NCBI RefSeq assembly: GCF_003570885.1 | Contig: NZ_QXJC01000005.1 | Coordinates: 124,001 to 188,000 of the forward strand | Length of the DNA stretch: 64,000 nucleotides | Direction: 5' to 3' | Origin: Simplicispira hankyongi | GTDB lineage: Bacteria; Pseudomonadota; Gammaproteobacteria; Burkholderiales; Burkholderiaceae_C | Part shown: positions 42,215-51,131 of the stretch, in pieces | Layout: every line of letters starts with the position of its first letter | How positions within the stretch are numbered: the stretch's first letter is position 1 | The notes under the pieces: generated by a model | What the model was told of the DNA's origin: nothing | Databases searched by the model: none | The model's input: only the letters and a program-made list of their open reading frames with translations | Translations under genes and position numbers: made by a program

Positions 42215-43006
42215 ATGAAAATCCGTGTGCTTGGTTGTTCCGGCGCCATCTCGCAAGGCTGCCGCACCACCTCGTTTCTGGTCAACCGCAACATCCTGAT
42301 CGATGCGGGCACCGGCGTGGGCGACCTGACGCTGGACGAAATGGCGGCCATCGACCATGTGTTCCTCACCCACTCGCATCTGGACCACATCGCCGCCCTG
42401 CCACTGATGATCGATTCGGTGGCCGCCATGCGCAGCGCCCCGCTGCAGGTGCATGCGCTGCCGGAAACCATTGCCGCCCTGCGCGCCCATGTGTTCAACG
42501 GCACCATCTGGCCCGACTTCAGCCGCATCCCCAGCAGCGACAGACCCTTTTTGCGTTGCGTCCCTCTGGCCACTGGCGAAGTGTTGAGCGTGGCGGATGC
42601 TGTCCTTGAAGTACTGCCCGCGCTGCACACCGTGCCGGCCGTGGGCTATGCCGTGCAGGGCGAACGCGGCTGGTGGGTGTTCAGCGGCGACACCGGGCGC
42701 AACCCGGCGTTCTGGCAGCGCGTGAATGCCTTGCCTGTTGCCATGCTGGTGATCGAGACCGCGTTCAGCCGGCGCGAACACCTGCTGGCCGAGCGCAGCC
42801 GGCATCTGTCGTCGGACACCCTGGCGCTGGAGCTGGCGCAGTTCCAGGGCGCGGCGAACTGCCCCATCTGCATCACCCACACCAAGCCGTCGGAAACGGC
42901 GCTCATCTATGAAGAAGTGTGCCGGTTTGACGCGCATGCGGCAGCGGGGGCGCCGGCCAGGCACGACATTCGGTGGCTGGAGGCGGGGCAGGAGTTTGAG
43001 CTGTAG
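42215..43006 (+). CDS. Metallo-beta-lactamase-fold 3',5'-cyclic-nucleotide phosphodiesterase
   Basis: 263 aa. Metal site THSHLDHIAALPLMIDS (HxHxDH) with GCSGAISQGCRTTSFLV at the start and WWVFSGDTGRNPAFW later; the fold and the 'ISxGxRTTSFLVN' start fit class II cyclic-nucleotide phosphodiesterases (yeast PDE1, Vibrio CpdP). Placed directly behind the cyclase, so synthesis and breakdown of the same messenger are encoded together. Last gene of the operon; no terminator is obvious. Confidence 0.88.
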   Translation: MKIRVLGCSGAISQGCRTTSFLVNRNILIDAGTGVGDLTLDEMAAIDHVFLTHSHLDHIAALPLMIDSVAAMRSAPLQVHALPETIAALRAHVFNGTIWPDFSRIPSSDRPFLRCVPLATGEVLSVADAVLEVLPALHTVPAVGYAVQGERGWWVFSGDTGRNPAFWQRVNALPVAMLVIETAFSRREHLLAERSRHLSSDTLALELAQFQGAANCPICITHTKPSETALIYEEVCRFDAHAAAGAPARHDIRWLEAGQEFEL

Positions 43007-43149
43007 GGGGGCAGCGCAAGGCACCACAAAAGACGGGCCGGGGCAAAGCGGCAGACTGAAGGTGACAAAAATGTGCAATTTGTGCGCAAACGTGTCACGT
43101 TGAGAGACTGCCAATTTGAAATGTCTCACCTCACGTGCCGTAAAAATCC

Positions 43150-43165
43150 TGGCACAGGATTTGCT
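43150..43165 (+). promoter_or_regulatory. Sigma-54 promoter of pilA
   Basis: TGGCACAGGATTTGCT: -24 element TGGCAC and -12 element TTGCT with exact spacing, 40 bases before the pilA start. Two TGTC words at 43093 and 43122 fit the short consensus of PilR sites, so the PilS/PilR system probably activates here. Confidence 0.88.
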
Positions 43166-43205
43166 GCATACCCTGTGCATTTGCAACTTTCCCTAGGGGG
43201 TTTTC

Positions 43206-43739
43206 ATGAAGCGTTCTCTCCAACAAGGTTTTACCTTGATCGAATTGATGATCGTTGTGGCGATCATCGGTATCTTGGCCGCTATCGCCTTGCCTGCCTA
43301 TCAGGATTACACGGTTCGGGCAAAGATTTCTGAAGCAATTATTGCGGCCTCGTCTGCAAAGGGATTGATGAGCGAGGCATTTCAGACGGACGGTACTGTT
43401 GGCATGACCGCCGCAGCTACTGCATTCAACGCAATACCTGTCGCACAAAAGCAGTCCAAGTATGTTAGTAATATAGTAATTGGTACTGCCACTCCGTGGA
43501 GTATTACAGCCACGATTTTGGCCACGGTCGCCAGCGGCAATGGTATTCCCACCACGCTGAATGGTCAAACTTTGGTGTTTACGCCCAACGTTCAAAAAGC
43601 TGCTCCTACAACGGCATCCGTTGGCGCAGTTGATTGGGCTTGTACTTCCGCAACGGCTGCGACCGCTACGGCGCGAGGTCTTGCCAGCCGCCCTCTGGGG
43701 ACCTTGCTTGCAAAATATGCGCCTTCTGAGTGCCGTTGA
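43206..43739 (+). CDS. pilA: Type IV major pilin
   Basis: 177 aa. Short basic leader KRSLQQG, then the prepilin cleavage site [20 protein letters not shown] with Glu5 present, as for type IVa pilins. A C-terminal disulfide pair (ACTSA... SECR) forms the D-region. Secreted, processed by PilD and assembled into pili for twitching, adhesion and DNA uptake. Ribosome site TAGGGGG lies 6 bases upstream. The gene is noticeably lower in GC than its neighbours, usual for variable pilins. Confidence 0.95.
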   Translation: MKRSLQQGFTLIELMIVVAIIGILAAIALPAYQDYTVRAKISEAIIAASSAKGLMSEAFQTDGTVGMTAAATAFNAIPVAQKQSKYVSNIVIGTATPWSITATILATVASGNGIPTTLNGQTLVFTPNVQKAAPTTASVGAVDWACTSATAATATARGLASRPLGTLLAKYAPSECR

Positions 43740-43831
43740 TTCTCCGGCGCGGTAAACGCCTGGTGAGAAACAAAACGCCCGCAAAAGCGCCAATGCCAGT
43801 CAGTTAAGACGGCAGCTTGCCCCGGGCAGGT

Positions 43832-43864
43832 AAAAAGGGAGCATGTTCGTCATGCTCCCTTTTT
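43832..43864. terminator. 14-base perfect hairpin with T-run at the IS left end
   Basis: AAAAAGGGAGCATG (43832-43845) pairs with CATGCTCCCTTTTT (43851-43864) around a 5-base loop. It can act as a two-way terminator, shielding the transposase from pilA transcription and ending the pilA message. Confidence 0.85.
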
Positions 43865-43867
43865 CGT

Positions 43868-45181
43868 TTGACTTCCGTACTGCAAAAATCCCTGGATGAG
43901 ACCTTGGCGGCGTTGCCCGCCAACGCCATGACCGAGTTGGGCACGCTGATTGATCCACAGTGGATCGAGCAAGCGCTGCATGCCAGCGGCAAAGCATCTA
44001 TACGTCGTCGCAAGCTGCCCGCAGATCACGCCATCTGGCTGGTCATTGGTCTGGCCTTGTTTCGTCACATGCCCATGTGGCAGGTGGTGCAGGAGATGGC
44101 CTTGACCCTTGAGGGGCAAGAGTTACCGGCTCCCAGCAGCAGCGTGCAGGCTCGCCAGCGGCTGGGCTCGCAACCCTTGGAGCACTTGTTTGCACTGCTC
44201 ACGCAGGCCTGGGCAAGATCGCATCCCGTGCATGAAGATCGCTTGCGTGTGCTGGCCGTCGATGGGGTGGTCTGGTCTGCGCCCGACAGTGCAGACAACC
44301 GCCAGGTGCTGGGAAGCGGCAAGACACAGTACGGCCCCCAGCCCTGGCCCATGGTTCGGGCCGTATGCCTGCTGGACACAGATAGCCACGAACTTCTGGA
44401 TGCGCAACTGGGTGACTACACCCAAGGAGAATTGACACTGGCCGCCCGATTGCGCGGCCTGGATCACTCCATCACCTTGTTTGACCGCGCGTATTTCTCG
44501 GCGTCGTTCCTGCTCAACTGGCAGGGCGCAGGCGAGCAACGCCACTGGCTCATGCGGGCCAGAGACAACTTGCGCCATGAGGTTGTGCAATGTCTGGGCG
44601 CGGGCGACTGGTTGATTCGCATGCCCATCTCGCAGCGTGCCAGGAAACTTTACCCCGAACTGCCAAGCCACTGGCAAGCGCGCCTGATCCAGACCGAGGT
44701 GCAAGGCAAGACCAGACGCTTCATCACCTCAATGCTTGACCCCGAACGCTTTGGCGCATCGCAACTGGCACAGATGTATTGCCAGCGCTGGGAGATTGAG
44801 CTTGGCTTTCGTGAGATCAAGCAGTCGCTGCAACAGGGCGCAGGCGTGCTGCGCAGCAAGCAGCCGGAGTTGGTCAAACAGGAGGTCTGGGGCGTATTGA
44901 TTGCGCATACTTTGCTCAGGCGCTGGATGCGCCTGATGGCCCAGCATGTGAAGGTCGAGCCTGTACGCATCAGCTTGCACACAGCCAAGCATGCCATCAT
45001 TGGCGCACTGAACACCGTGCATCTGGCACGCGCTGGAGCGCTGCCCCAACACCTGCAGCTGCTGCTTGAGCAAGCCCGTTACTTTGTGCTCCCCCCTCGT
45101 CGTTCAGGGCGAAGCTTCCCCCGCGAGGTCAAGCGCTCTCGCAGCAAGTTCCCAACAAAGAAAATGCCAGTCAGGGCTTAA
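43868..45181 (+). CDS. IS4-family transposase
   Basis: About 437 aa if started at TTG 43868; the frame is open from 43817 but that part is the hairpin, and ATG 43928 is another option. Aligns with IS4 TnpA: ELGTLIDPQWIEQAL, VQARQRLG, the first catalytic Asp in VLAVDGVVWSAPDS, FDRAYFS (second Asp), and YCQRWEIELGFREIKQ, the YREK signature holding the Glu. The stop is inside the right inverted repeat. The frame looks intact, so the element may be active. Confidence 0.92.
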   Translation: MTSVLQKSLDETLAALPANAMTELGTLIDPQWIEQALHASGKASIRRRKLPADHAIWLVIGLALFRHMPMWQVVQEMALTLEGQELPAPSSSVQARQRLGSQPLEHLFALLTQAWARSHPVHEDRLRVLAVDGVVWSAPDSADNRQVLGSGKTQYGPQPWPMVRAVCLLDTDSHELLDAQLGDYTQGELTLAARLRGLDHSITLFDRAYFSASFLLNWQGAGEQRHWLMRARDNLRHEVVQCLGAGDWLIRMPISQRARKLYPELPSHWQARLIQTEVQGKTRRFITSMLDPERFGASQLAQMYCQRWEIELGFREIKQSLQQGAGVLRSKQPELVKQEVWGVLIAHTLLRRWMRLMAQHVKVEPVRISLHTAKHAIIGALNTVHLARAGALPQHLQLLLEQARYFVLPPRRSGRSFPREVKRSRSKFPTKKMPVRA

Positions 45182-45266
45182 CTGACTGGCATTGCGCTTT
45201 TGCGGGCGTTTTCGCTGATGATGGGAACTCTACGGTCTTTCCCTCTCTTCATTTTTTGCTGCTGCC

Positions 45267-46088
45267 GTGACTGAAGTCCCTGCTTTCCCTTCCGCATTCC
45301 GATCCCGCGGTGCCCATGCGCTGCGCGCTGCTACCATCCATCTGCTGTTGTCTGCGACCATGGCGGGCGTGGTTGCTGCCCTGGTGTTTGGCTTGTGGTT
45401 CCCCTCGCCGCTGCGCGAACTGGTGGGTGGTACTGAACTTTTCTGGTTGATCGTGGGGGTGGATGTGGTCTGCGGTCCGTTGCTGACCCTGGTGGTATTC
45501 AACCCCGGCAAGCCGCGCCCCGAACTGCGGCGCGACTTGGCCCTGGTGGCGCTCATCCAGTTGCTGGCACTTGGCTACGGCATTCATACGCTGGCACATG
45601 CCCGCCCGGTGGCGCTGGTGCATGAGGTGGACCGATTTCGCGTGGTGACCTATTCCGACCTGAACGAGGGCGAAGACGCGATTGTTCCCGATTGGGCGCA
45701 GCCCTGGAGCCTGGCGCGCCCGCGCACCGTGGGGCTTCGCCCTGTGAGCACTTCGGCTGAGAAGCTGGCCAGCATCGATGCCTCGCTGCAGGGCGTTGAG
45801 CCCAGCCAGCGCCCAAGCTGGTGGCAGGACTATGCGCTCAGCACCGCCCAGGTGCTGCAACGCGCCCGCCCACTGAGCGAACTGCGTGGCAAATACCCCA
45901 GCCAGGCGGCGCTGATGGATGCGGCGGTAGGGCGCGCATTGGCCAACCACAAGCCGGGCGAAACCACCGATGGCGCTGCGTTGCGCTGGCTGCCGCTGGT
46001 CAGCCGTCGAGCGATGGATTGGGTGGTGCTGATCGACCCGCACACCGCCCGCCTGCGCGGGTATGCCCATGTGGATGGTTTCTTTTGA
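45267..46088 (+). CDS. tfpZ: TfpX/TfpZ family type IV pilin accessory protein
   Basis: 273 aa from GTG 45267. N-terminal half has three to four membrane helices with the family core ELFWLIVGVDVVCGPLLTLV and VFNPGKPRPELRRDLALVAL; the rest is an extracytoplasmic domain. These proteins are chaperone-like helpers needed for surface display of their cognate pilin and are normally encoded right after it. Here the IS element separates it from pilA, so it may depend on a promoter supplied by or after the IS. Confidence 0.9.
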   Translation: MTEVPAFPSAFRSRGAHALRAATIHLLLSATMAGVVAALVFGLWFPSPLRELVGGTELFWLIVGVDVVCGPLLTLVVFNPGKPRPELRRDLALVALIQLLALGYGIHTLAHARPVALVHEVDRFRVVTYSDLNEGEDAIVPDWAQPWSLARPRTVGLRPVSTSAEKLASIDASLQGVEPSQRPSWWQDYALSTAQVLQRARPLSELRGKYPSQAALMDAAVGRALANHKPGETTDGAALRWLPLVSRRAMDWVVLIDPHTARLRGYAHVDGFF

Positions 46089-46245
46089 TTGAGTCCGCCT
46101 GCGGCGTGTGCGTGTCCTCGGCATTTCATACGCCTTGCACGGCGATGGAAGCGGGCAGGTGGTAGCATTTTCCTTTTGGTTGCGGCAGCCCGGCTTCGCG
46201 TGCCGGCATCCGATCCATCCAACAATTCGCCCCAGGAGACCCCCC

Positions 46246-47268
46246 ATGCTCACCCGCCGCCACCTCATCGCCTCCACGCTCGCCAGCGCAGCCCTTCCCC
46301 ACCTGGCCTTTGCCCAGGCCATCGAAAAGCCCAAGCTCACCATTGCCGTGGGCGGCAAGAACCTGTTCTATTACCTGCCGCTGACCATTGCCGAGCAGTT
46401 GGGCTATTTCAAGGACGAGGGGCTGGATGTCACCACCGTCGACTTCGCCGGCGGCTCCAAGGCGCTGCAGGCCGTGGTGGGGGGCAGTGCGGACGTGGTG
46501 TCGGGTGCCTTCGAGCACACGGTGAACATGCAGTTGAAGGGCCAGCCCATGCGCGCCTTTGTTCTGCAGGGACTGGCGCCGCAGATCGTGCTGGGCATCA
46601 ACCCCAAGACCATGCCCCACTACCAGTCGGTGGCCGACCTGCGTGGCAAGAAGATCGGCGTCACGGCGCCGGGCAGCTCGACCAATGTGCTGGTGAACTA
46701 CGTGCTGGCCAAGGCGGGCGTCAAGCCCAGCGAGGTCAGCTTTGTCGGGGTGGGCGCCAGCAACGGCGCGGTGGCGGCGATGCGCTCGGGGCAGATCGAC
46801 GCGATCAGCAACCTCGACCCGGTCATCACGCTCTTGCAGCGCTCGGGCGACTTGAAAATCGTTTCCGACACGCGTCTCGTGTCAGAGGCCGAAAAGGTGT
46901 TTGGCGGCCCCATGCCGGCCGCCTGCCTGTATGCGCCGGAGCATTTCGTCCAGGCCAACCCCGGTACCGTGCAGGCGCTGACCAACGCCATCGTCCGCGC
47001 GGACCGCTGGATCCAGGCCGCCGGGCCGGGCGATGTGATCAAGGTGGTGCCCGAGAGCTATTTGCTGGGCGACCGGGCGATTTACATCGACGGTTTCCTG
47101 GCGGCGCAAAAGGCGCTGTCGCCCGACGGCATGTTCCCCACCGCGGGCGCGCGCACGGCGTACCGCGCGCTGGCCAGCGTCGACCCGAAGATGGCGGCGG
47201 CCAAGCTCGACCTCGATGCCGTCTATACCAACGCATTCGTCAAGAAGGCACATGCCGGCAAGCGCTGA
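46246..47268 (+). CDS. ABC transporter substrate-binding protein (SsuA/TauA/NMT1 type)
   Basis: 340 aa. Twin-arginine-like or Sec signal (LTRRHLIASTLASAALPHLA) cleaved near AFA/QA. Mature part: KLTIAVGGKNLFYYLPLTIA, EGLDVTTVDFAGGSKALQAV and GSADVVSGAFEHTVNM, as in nitrate/sulfonate/taurine/thiamine-precursor receptors. Start at 46246 has AGGAG 7 bases upstream. Substrate cannot be told. Confidence 0.88.
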   Translation: MLTRRHLIASTLASAALPHLAFAQAIEKPKLTIAVGGKNLFYYLPLTIAEQLGYFKDEGLDVTTVDFAGGSKALQAVVGGSADVVSGAFEHTVNMQLKGQPMRAFVLQGLAPQIVLGINPKTMPHYQSVADLRGKKIGVTAPGSSTNVLVNYVLAKAGVKPSEVSFVGVGASNGAVAAMRSGQIDAISNLDPVITLLQRSGDLKIVSDTRLVSEAEKVFGGPMPAACLYAPEHFVQANPGTVQALTNAIVRADRWIQAAGPGDVIKVVPESYLLGDRAIYIDGFLAAQKALSPDGMFPTAGARTAYRALASVDPKMAAAKLDLDAVYTNAFVKKAHAGKR

Positions 47269-48088
47269 AGCGGCCGGCGAACCGGCGCTGCATTTGGCAG
47301 GCGTTGCCTGCACCTTCATCAGCAAGGACGCCCCCGGCCAGCGCTACACCGCTGTGCAGGAGGTGGATTTGCGTGTCGGCGCAGGAGAGTTCGTCAGCGT
47401 GGTCGGCCCCACGGGCTGCGGCAAGAGCACGCTGCTGAACGTGGCGGCCGGCCTGCTGGCGCCGAGTCTGGGCCGCGTGGCGGTGTTTGGCGAGCCGCTT
47501 GTCGGCCTGAACCGCCGGGCTGGCTACATGTTCCAGGCCGAGAGCCTGATGCCCTGGCGCACGGCGCTGGCCAATGTGGCTGCCGGCCTGGAGTTTCGTG
47601 GCATGCCGGCCAGGCAGGCGCAGGCCCTGGCCCAGGAGTGGCTGGGCCGTGTGGGTCTTGCGGGCTTTGGCAACCGCTACCCCCACCAGATGAGCGGCGG
47701 CATGCGAAAGCGCGCCAGCCTGGCGCAGGTGCTGGTGCTCGACCCGGACATCATCCTCATGGACGAGCCGTTTTCTGCGCTTGATATCCAGACGCGCCAG
47801 CTCATGGAAAACGAGGTGCTGCAGCTCTGGCAGGCCAAGCGCAAGGCGGTGCTGTTCATCACCCACGACCTGGATGAAGCCATTGCCATGAGCGACCGCG
47901 TGGTGGTGATGAGTGCGGGGCCGGCCTCGCACCCTATGGGCGAATTCGTGATCGATATCGAACGCCCGCGCGACGTGGCCGAAATCAAGATGACGCCGCG
48001 CTTTCGGGAGCTGCATGCCGGCATCTGGGATGTCATGCGCGCCGAGGTGCTCAAGGGCTATCAGCAACAGTTGCAGAAAACCGCCTGA
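47252..48088 (+). CDS. ABC transporter ATP-binding protein (SsuB/TauB type)
   Basis: 278 aa. Walker A GPTGCGKSTLL, Q-loop MFQAESLMPWRTA, signature MSGGMRKRASLAQ, Walker B IILMDEPFSALD, switch HDLDEAIAMSDR. Start overlaps the receptor gene by 17 bases. Powers uptake through the permease that follows four bases downstream. Confidence 0.95.
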   Translation: MPASAEAAGEPALHLAGVACTFISKDAPGQRYTAVQEVDLRVGAGEFVSVVGPTGCGKSTLLNVAAGLLAPSLGRVAVFGEPLVGLNRRAGYMFQAESLMPWRTALANVAAGLEFRGMPARQAQALAQEWLGRVGLAGFGNRYPHQMSGGMRKRASLAQVLVLDPDIILMDEPFSALDIQTRQLMENEVLQLWQAKRKAVLFITHDLDEAIAMSDRVVVMSAGPASHPMGEFVIDIERPRDVAEIKMTPRFRELHAGIWDVMRAEVLKGYQQQLQKTA

Positions 48089-48092
48089 GACC

Positions 48093-48920
48093 ATGTGGCA
48101 AAAAATCAAACCCCGCGCGGCGACGCTGCGCGCTTGGCAGCTTGGCCTGCTGGTGCTGCTCTTTCTGTTCTGGGATGCCATGACCCGGCCGGGCTTCATC
48201 CCACCGTTCATGTTCGACAACGACCGCCAGGCAGCCTTCTTTTTCGGCCAGCCGCTGGCGGTTTTTAGGTGTATCTGGGCGTGGTTTGTCACCGATGCCG
48301 ACATTTACCGTCATCTGGCCGTCACGCTCATGGAAACCGCCATGGCATTTGCCGTGGGCGCCGGCACCGGCCTGGCCTGCGGCCTGTGGCTGGCGCTTGC
48401 GCCCATGGCGTCGGCATTGCTGGAGCCCTACATCAAGGCCTTCAACTCAATGCCGCGCATTGTGCTGGCGCCTATTTTTTCGGTGTGGTTTGGGCTCGGC
48501 ATGGGCTCCAAGGTGGCGCTCGGCGTTACGCTGGTGTTTTTCATTGTCTTTTTCAATGTCTACCAGGGCGTCAAGGAAGTGAGCCCGGTGGTGCTCGCCA
48601 ACGCCCGCATGCTGGGCGCGAGCCCGCGCCAGCTGCTGCGCCATGTGTACCTGCCCAGCGCCACAAGCTGGGTGTTCAGCTCACTGCACACTTCCGTGGG
48701 CCTGGCGTTCGTCGGCGCGGTGGTGGGGGAATACCTGGGCTCCAGCCAGGGCGTGGGCTACCTGATCCTGCAGGCTGAAGGCACTTTCGACATCAATACC
48801 GTGATGGCCGGCATTGTGGTGCTCACGGCGTTTGCCCTGGTGCTCGACGGCGCGGTCGGCCGTATCGAGCGGCACCTGATGAAGTGGCAGCCCAAGGCCG
48901 GCGAAGTCGAAAAGCTTTGA
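48093..48920 (+). CDS. ABC transporter permease (SsuC/TauC type)
   Basis: 275 aa, about six membrane helices. The cytoplasmic coupling loop EVSPVVLANARMLGASPRQL (EAA motif) and family pieces LEPYIKAFNSMPRIVLAPIF and VGAVVGEYLGSSQGVGYLI are clear. The stop overlaps the TTG start of the next gene (TTGA). Confidence 0.93.
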   Translation: MWQKIKPRAATLRAWQLGLLVLLFLFWDAMTRPGFIPPFMFDNDRQAAFFFGQPLAVFRCIWAWFVTDADIYRHLAVTLMETAMAFAVGAGTGLACGLWLALAPMASALLEPYIKAFNSMPRIVLAPIFSVWFGLGMGSKVALGVTLVFFIVFFNVYQGVKEVSPVVLANARMLGASPRQLLRHVYLPSATSWVFSSLHTSVGLAFVGAVVGEYLGSSQGVGYLILQAEGTFDINTVMAGIVVLTAFALVLDGAVGRIERHLMKWQPKAGEVEKL

Positions 48921-50482
48921 CCCCTGTTAGCTTTCCCGGACGTTCCGATCCCCGGTCGGCTTCGCTGTCAGCGCTCGCAGTGCTGGCGGTCGCCTTGCCC
49001 TTCCTGTGGTGTTTCACCCGGCCGCCTTCCACCAACTTCTGGCCACTGGCAGCGAGCTGGCTGTGCGCTGCGCTGCTCTTGCTGGTATCGGCCGCGCAGG
49101 GATGGGTAGGCCAGCCGTGGCGTACGCAGCACCGGGCGCGCTTGCTGGCTGCGGGGCTGCTGTTGGCGGCGCTGGCCTCCAGCGCCATTGGGCTGGCGCA
49201 GTACTTCGGCCTGCACGGCGCGCTTGCCCCCTGGGTCTACGACGCGCCGATCGGCCAGGCCATGGGCAATTTGCGCCAGCGCAACCAGCAGGCGACGCTG
49301 CTCAGTCTGGGCGTGTGGGCCCTGGTCTGGTGGGTGGCGCAAAGCAGAGCGGCAGGGCGGCCTGCTGCCCCGCGTTGGCGTGTGGCGGCCCTGTGGGCGG
49401 CCATGGCCTTGCTGGCGGTGGGCAGCGCGGCCACGGCGTCGCGCACCGGATTGTTGCAGTGGCTGTTGTTGCTCTGCCTGGCAGGGCTATGGCGAGAACG
49501 CCTGGGCGCCGGGGCGTGCAAGTTGCTCGCTGGCGGGCTGCTGCTGTATGTCCTGGCAGGCTGGATGCTGCCCGCGCTGCTGTGGCGCACTGCGGGCGTC
49601 CACGGCAGTGGGGTCTTCACGCGCGTGGCGGCCTCTTACGGCTGCGGCAGCCGGCGCGTGCTGTGGTCCAACGTGCTCGACCTGATCGCCCTGCGGCCCT
49701 GGCTGGGTTGGGGCTGGGGGGAGCTCGACTATGCCCACTACATCACGCTGTTTTCCGGCGAGCGCTTTTGCACGCTGCTGGACAACGCCCACAACCTGCC
49801 GCTGCATCTCGCCGTGGAGCTTGGCCTGCCCGCCGCGCTGATGGCTTGCGCCATCGCCGGTGCGCTGGTCTGGCGTGCCCGCCCCTGGCAGGAGACGGCA
49901 CCGCAGCGCCAGCTCGCCTGGGGCATTCTGCTGGCGATCACGGCGCACAGCATGCTGGAGTTTCCGCTCTGGTACGGCCCGTTCCAGTTGGCGGCGTTGT
50001 GCGCGCTGGGCTTGCTGTTCACGCCGGAGTCAGCGAAGAAATTCAAGGAAAAATGGCCTCTAGCGCAATATCTACAAGCGCTTCCAGCTATCATTTTAAT
50101 AGTTATTGTGGGTGCTGTGGCGCGCCAGTACGCTGCGGTAAGCCAGCTCTATTACCCGCTGTCCGAGCGCAGCGCGGCTTTGCGCCTTGATGCCCAGGGG
50201 CGCGTCGTGGGGGCGCCGCTGTTTGACGATGCGGCCCGCTTTGCCCACCTGACGACGCAGACCGTGACCCCCGCCAATGCGGCCCAGGTGCATGCCATGG
50301 CCAGCGATCTGCTGCACTACTCGCCCGAGCCTCGGGTGATCGAGCGCCTGATCGAGAGTGCCGAACTGCTGGGCCTTGCCGACGAGGCACGGTTCCACCG
50401 CCGGCGCTACGCCGCCGCGTACCCGGCGGACTATGCGCGCTGGCTGCGTGGGGGCAAGGCGTCCGGGGCGCTGGGCCACTGA
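48917..50482 (+). CDS. PglL/O-antigen-ligase-like O-oligosaccharyltransferase
   Basis: 521 aa from a TTG overlapping the permease stop; a GTG at 48884 is an alternative, and the true start is uncertain. Twelve or so membrane helices and the PglL pattern: GNLRQRNQQATLLSLGVWAL, ATASRTGLLQW, and the large periplasmic loop DNAHNLPLHLAVELGLPA with HSMLEFPLWYGPF, holding the catalytic His. PglL enzymes move lipid-linked glycans to Ser/Thr of pilins. pilA and tfpZ are 5-6 kb upstream on the same strand, which supports a pilin-glycosylation role. A copy of the dispersed repeat is translated at residues ~379-391. Confidence 0.8.
   Translation: MTPVSFPGRSDPRSASLSALAVLAVALPFLWCFTRPPSTNFWPLAASWLCAALLLLVSAAQGWVGQPWRTQHRARLLAAGLLLAALASSAIGLAQYFGLHGALAPWVYDAPIGQAMGNLRQRNQQATLLSLGVWALVWWVAQSRAAGRPAAPRWRVAALWAAMALLAVGSAATASRTGLLQWLLLLCLAGLWRERLGAGACKLLAGGLLLYVLAGWMLPALLWRTAGVHGSGVFTRVAASYGCGSRRVLWSNVLDLIALRPWLGWGWGELDYAHYITLFSGERFCTLLDNAHNLPLHLAVELGLPAALMACAIAGALVWRARPWQETAPQRQLAWGILLAITAHSMLEFPLWYGPFQLAALCALGLLFTPESAKKFKEKWPLAQYLQALPAIILIVIVGAVARQYAAVSQLYYPLSERSAALRLDAQGRVVGAPLFDDAARFAHLTTQTVTPANAAQVHAMASDLLHYSPEPRVIERLIESAELLGLADEARFHRRRYAAAYPADYARWLRGGKASGALGH
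50054..50091 (+). repeat. Dispersed palindromic repeat, copy 11, inside the PglL-like gene
   Basis: TGGCCTCTAGCGCAATATCT then ACAAGCGCTTCCAGCTAT. Excellent consensus match, translated in frame as WPLAQYLQALPAI at the start of a membrane segment. Confidence 0.85.
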
Positions 50483-50491
50483 GCCCTGGTT

Positions 50492-50989
50492 TCACGGCTG
50501 CGCGCCCGCCACGAAACTCCCCGACTTGCCGCCATGCTTTTCCAGCACGCGCACGCCGTGGATGGACATGCCTCGGTCCACCGCCTTGCACATGTCGTAG
50601 ATGGTGAGCAGGGCCACCTGCACCGCAGTGAGGGCCTCCATCTCCACGCCCGTGGGCCCGACCGTTTCCACCGTGGCGGTGCAGGCAATGCCAATGGCGC
50701 CCGGTTGCTGCGCGCTGGCGGGGCCGAAGTCCAGCGCCACGCGGGTGAGGGCAAGCGGGTGGCACAGCGGAATCAAATCGCTGGTTTTTTTGGCCCCCTG
50801 GATGCCGGCGATGCGCGCGATGCCCAGCACATCGCCTTTTTTGGCATTGCCAGCCTCGATCAGTGCCAGCGTGGCGGGCAGCATGTCGATGCGCCCCGTG
50901 GCGATCGCGATGCGGTGGGTGGCCGCCTTGGCGGCGACGTCGACCATATGGGCCTGGCCCTGGGCGTCGAAGTGGGTGAGTGCGGACAT
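50492..50989 (-). CDS. moaC: Cyclic pyranopterin monophosphate synthase MoaC
   Basis: 165 aa. [60 protein letters not shown] and [13 protein letters not shown] are the conserved MoaC blocks with the catalytic Asp-Lys region. Second step of molybdenum cofactor synthesis, with MoaA (not in the window). Ends nine bases from the convergent PglL-like gene. Confidence 0.97.
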   Translation of the reverse strand: MSALTHFDAQGQAHMVDVAAKAATHRIAIATGRIDMLPATLALIEAGNAKKGDVLGIARIAGIQGAKKTSDLIPLCHPLALTRVALDFGPASAQQPGAIGIACTATVETVGPTGVEMEALTAVQVALLTIYDMCKAVDRGMSIHGVRVLEKHGGKSGSFVAGAQP

Positions 50990-51131
50990 GGGCAAGAATG
51001 GCTGGCGCGGCGAACCTTCGCCGGAGCGGGCCATCATACGAAACTTGTGCCCGCCACGATGGCGGCGCAGGTCGCGAGGCGCCGTGTGCCGCCCAGGTTC
51101 TAAGATCGCCACCACATTCCAAAGGTTTTTG

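Larger units (their letters stand above)
43772..45212 (+). mobile_element. IS4-family insertion sequence between pilA and tfpZ
   Basis: 1441 bases bounded by nearly perfect inverted repeats of 36-37 bases: 43772-43808 (AAAACGCCCGCAAAAGCG...) and 45177-45212 (ending ...TTTTGCGGGCGTTTT), differing by one extra base. One transposase frame inside. No flanking target duplication could be seen (left flank GGTGAGAAAC, right flank CGCTGATGAT). It lies 32 bases after pilA and separates it from its accessory gene. Confidence 0.9.

Noticed and set aside
43762-45222. Target-site duplication around the IS4 element
   Set aside because: The ten bases on either side (GGTGAGAAAC and CGCTGATGAT) do not match, so no duplication is reported.
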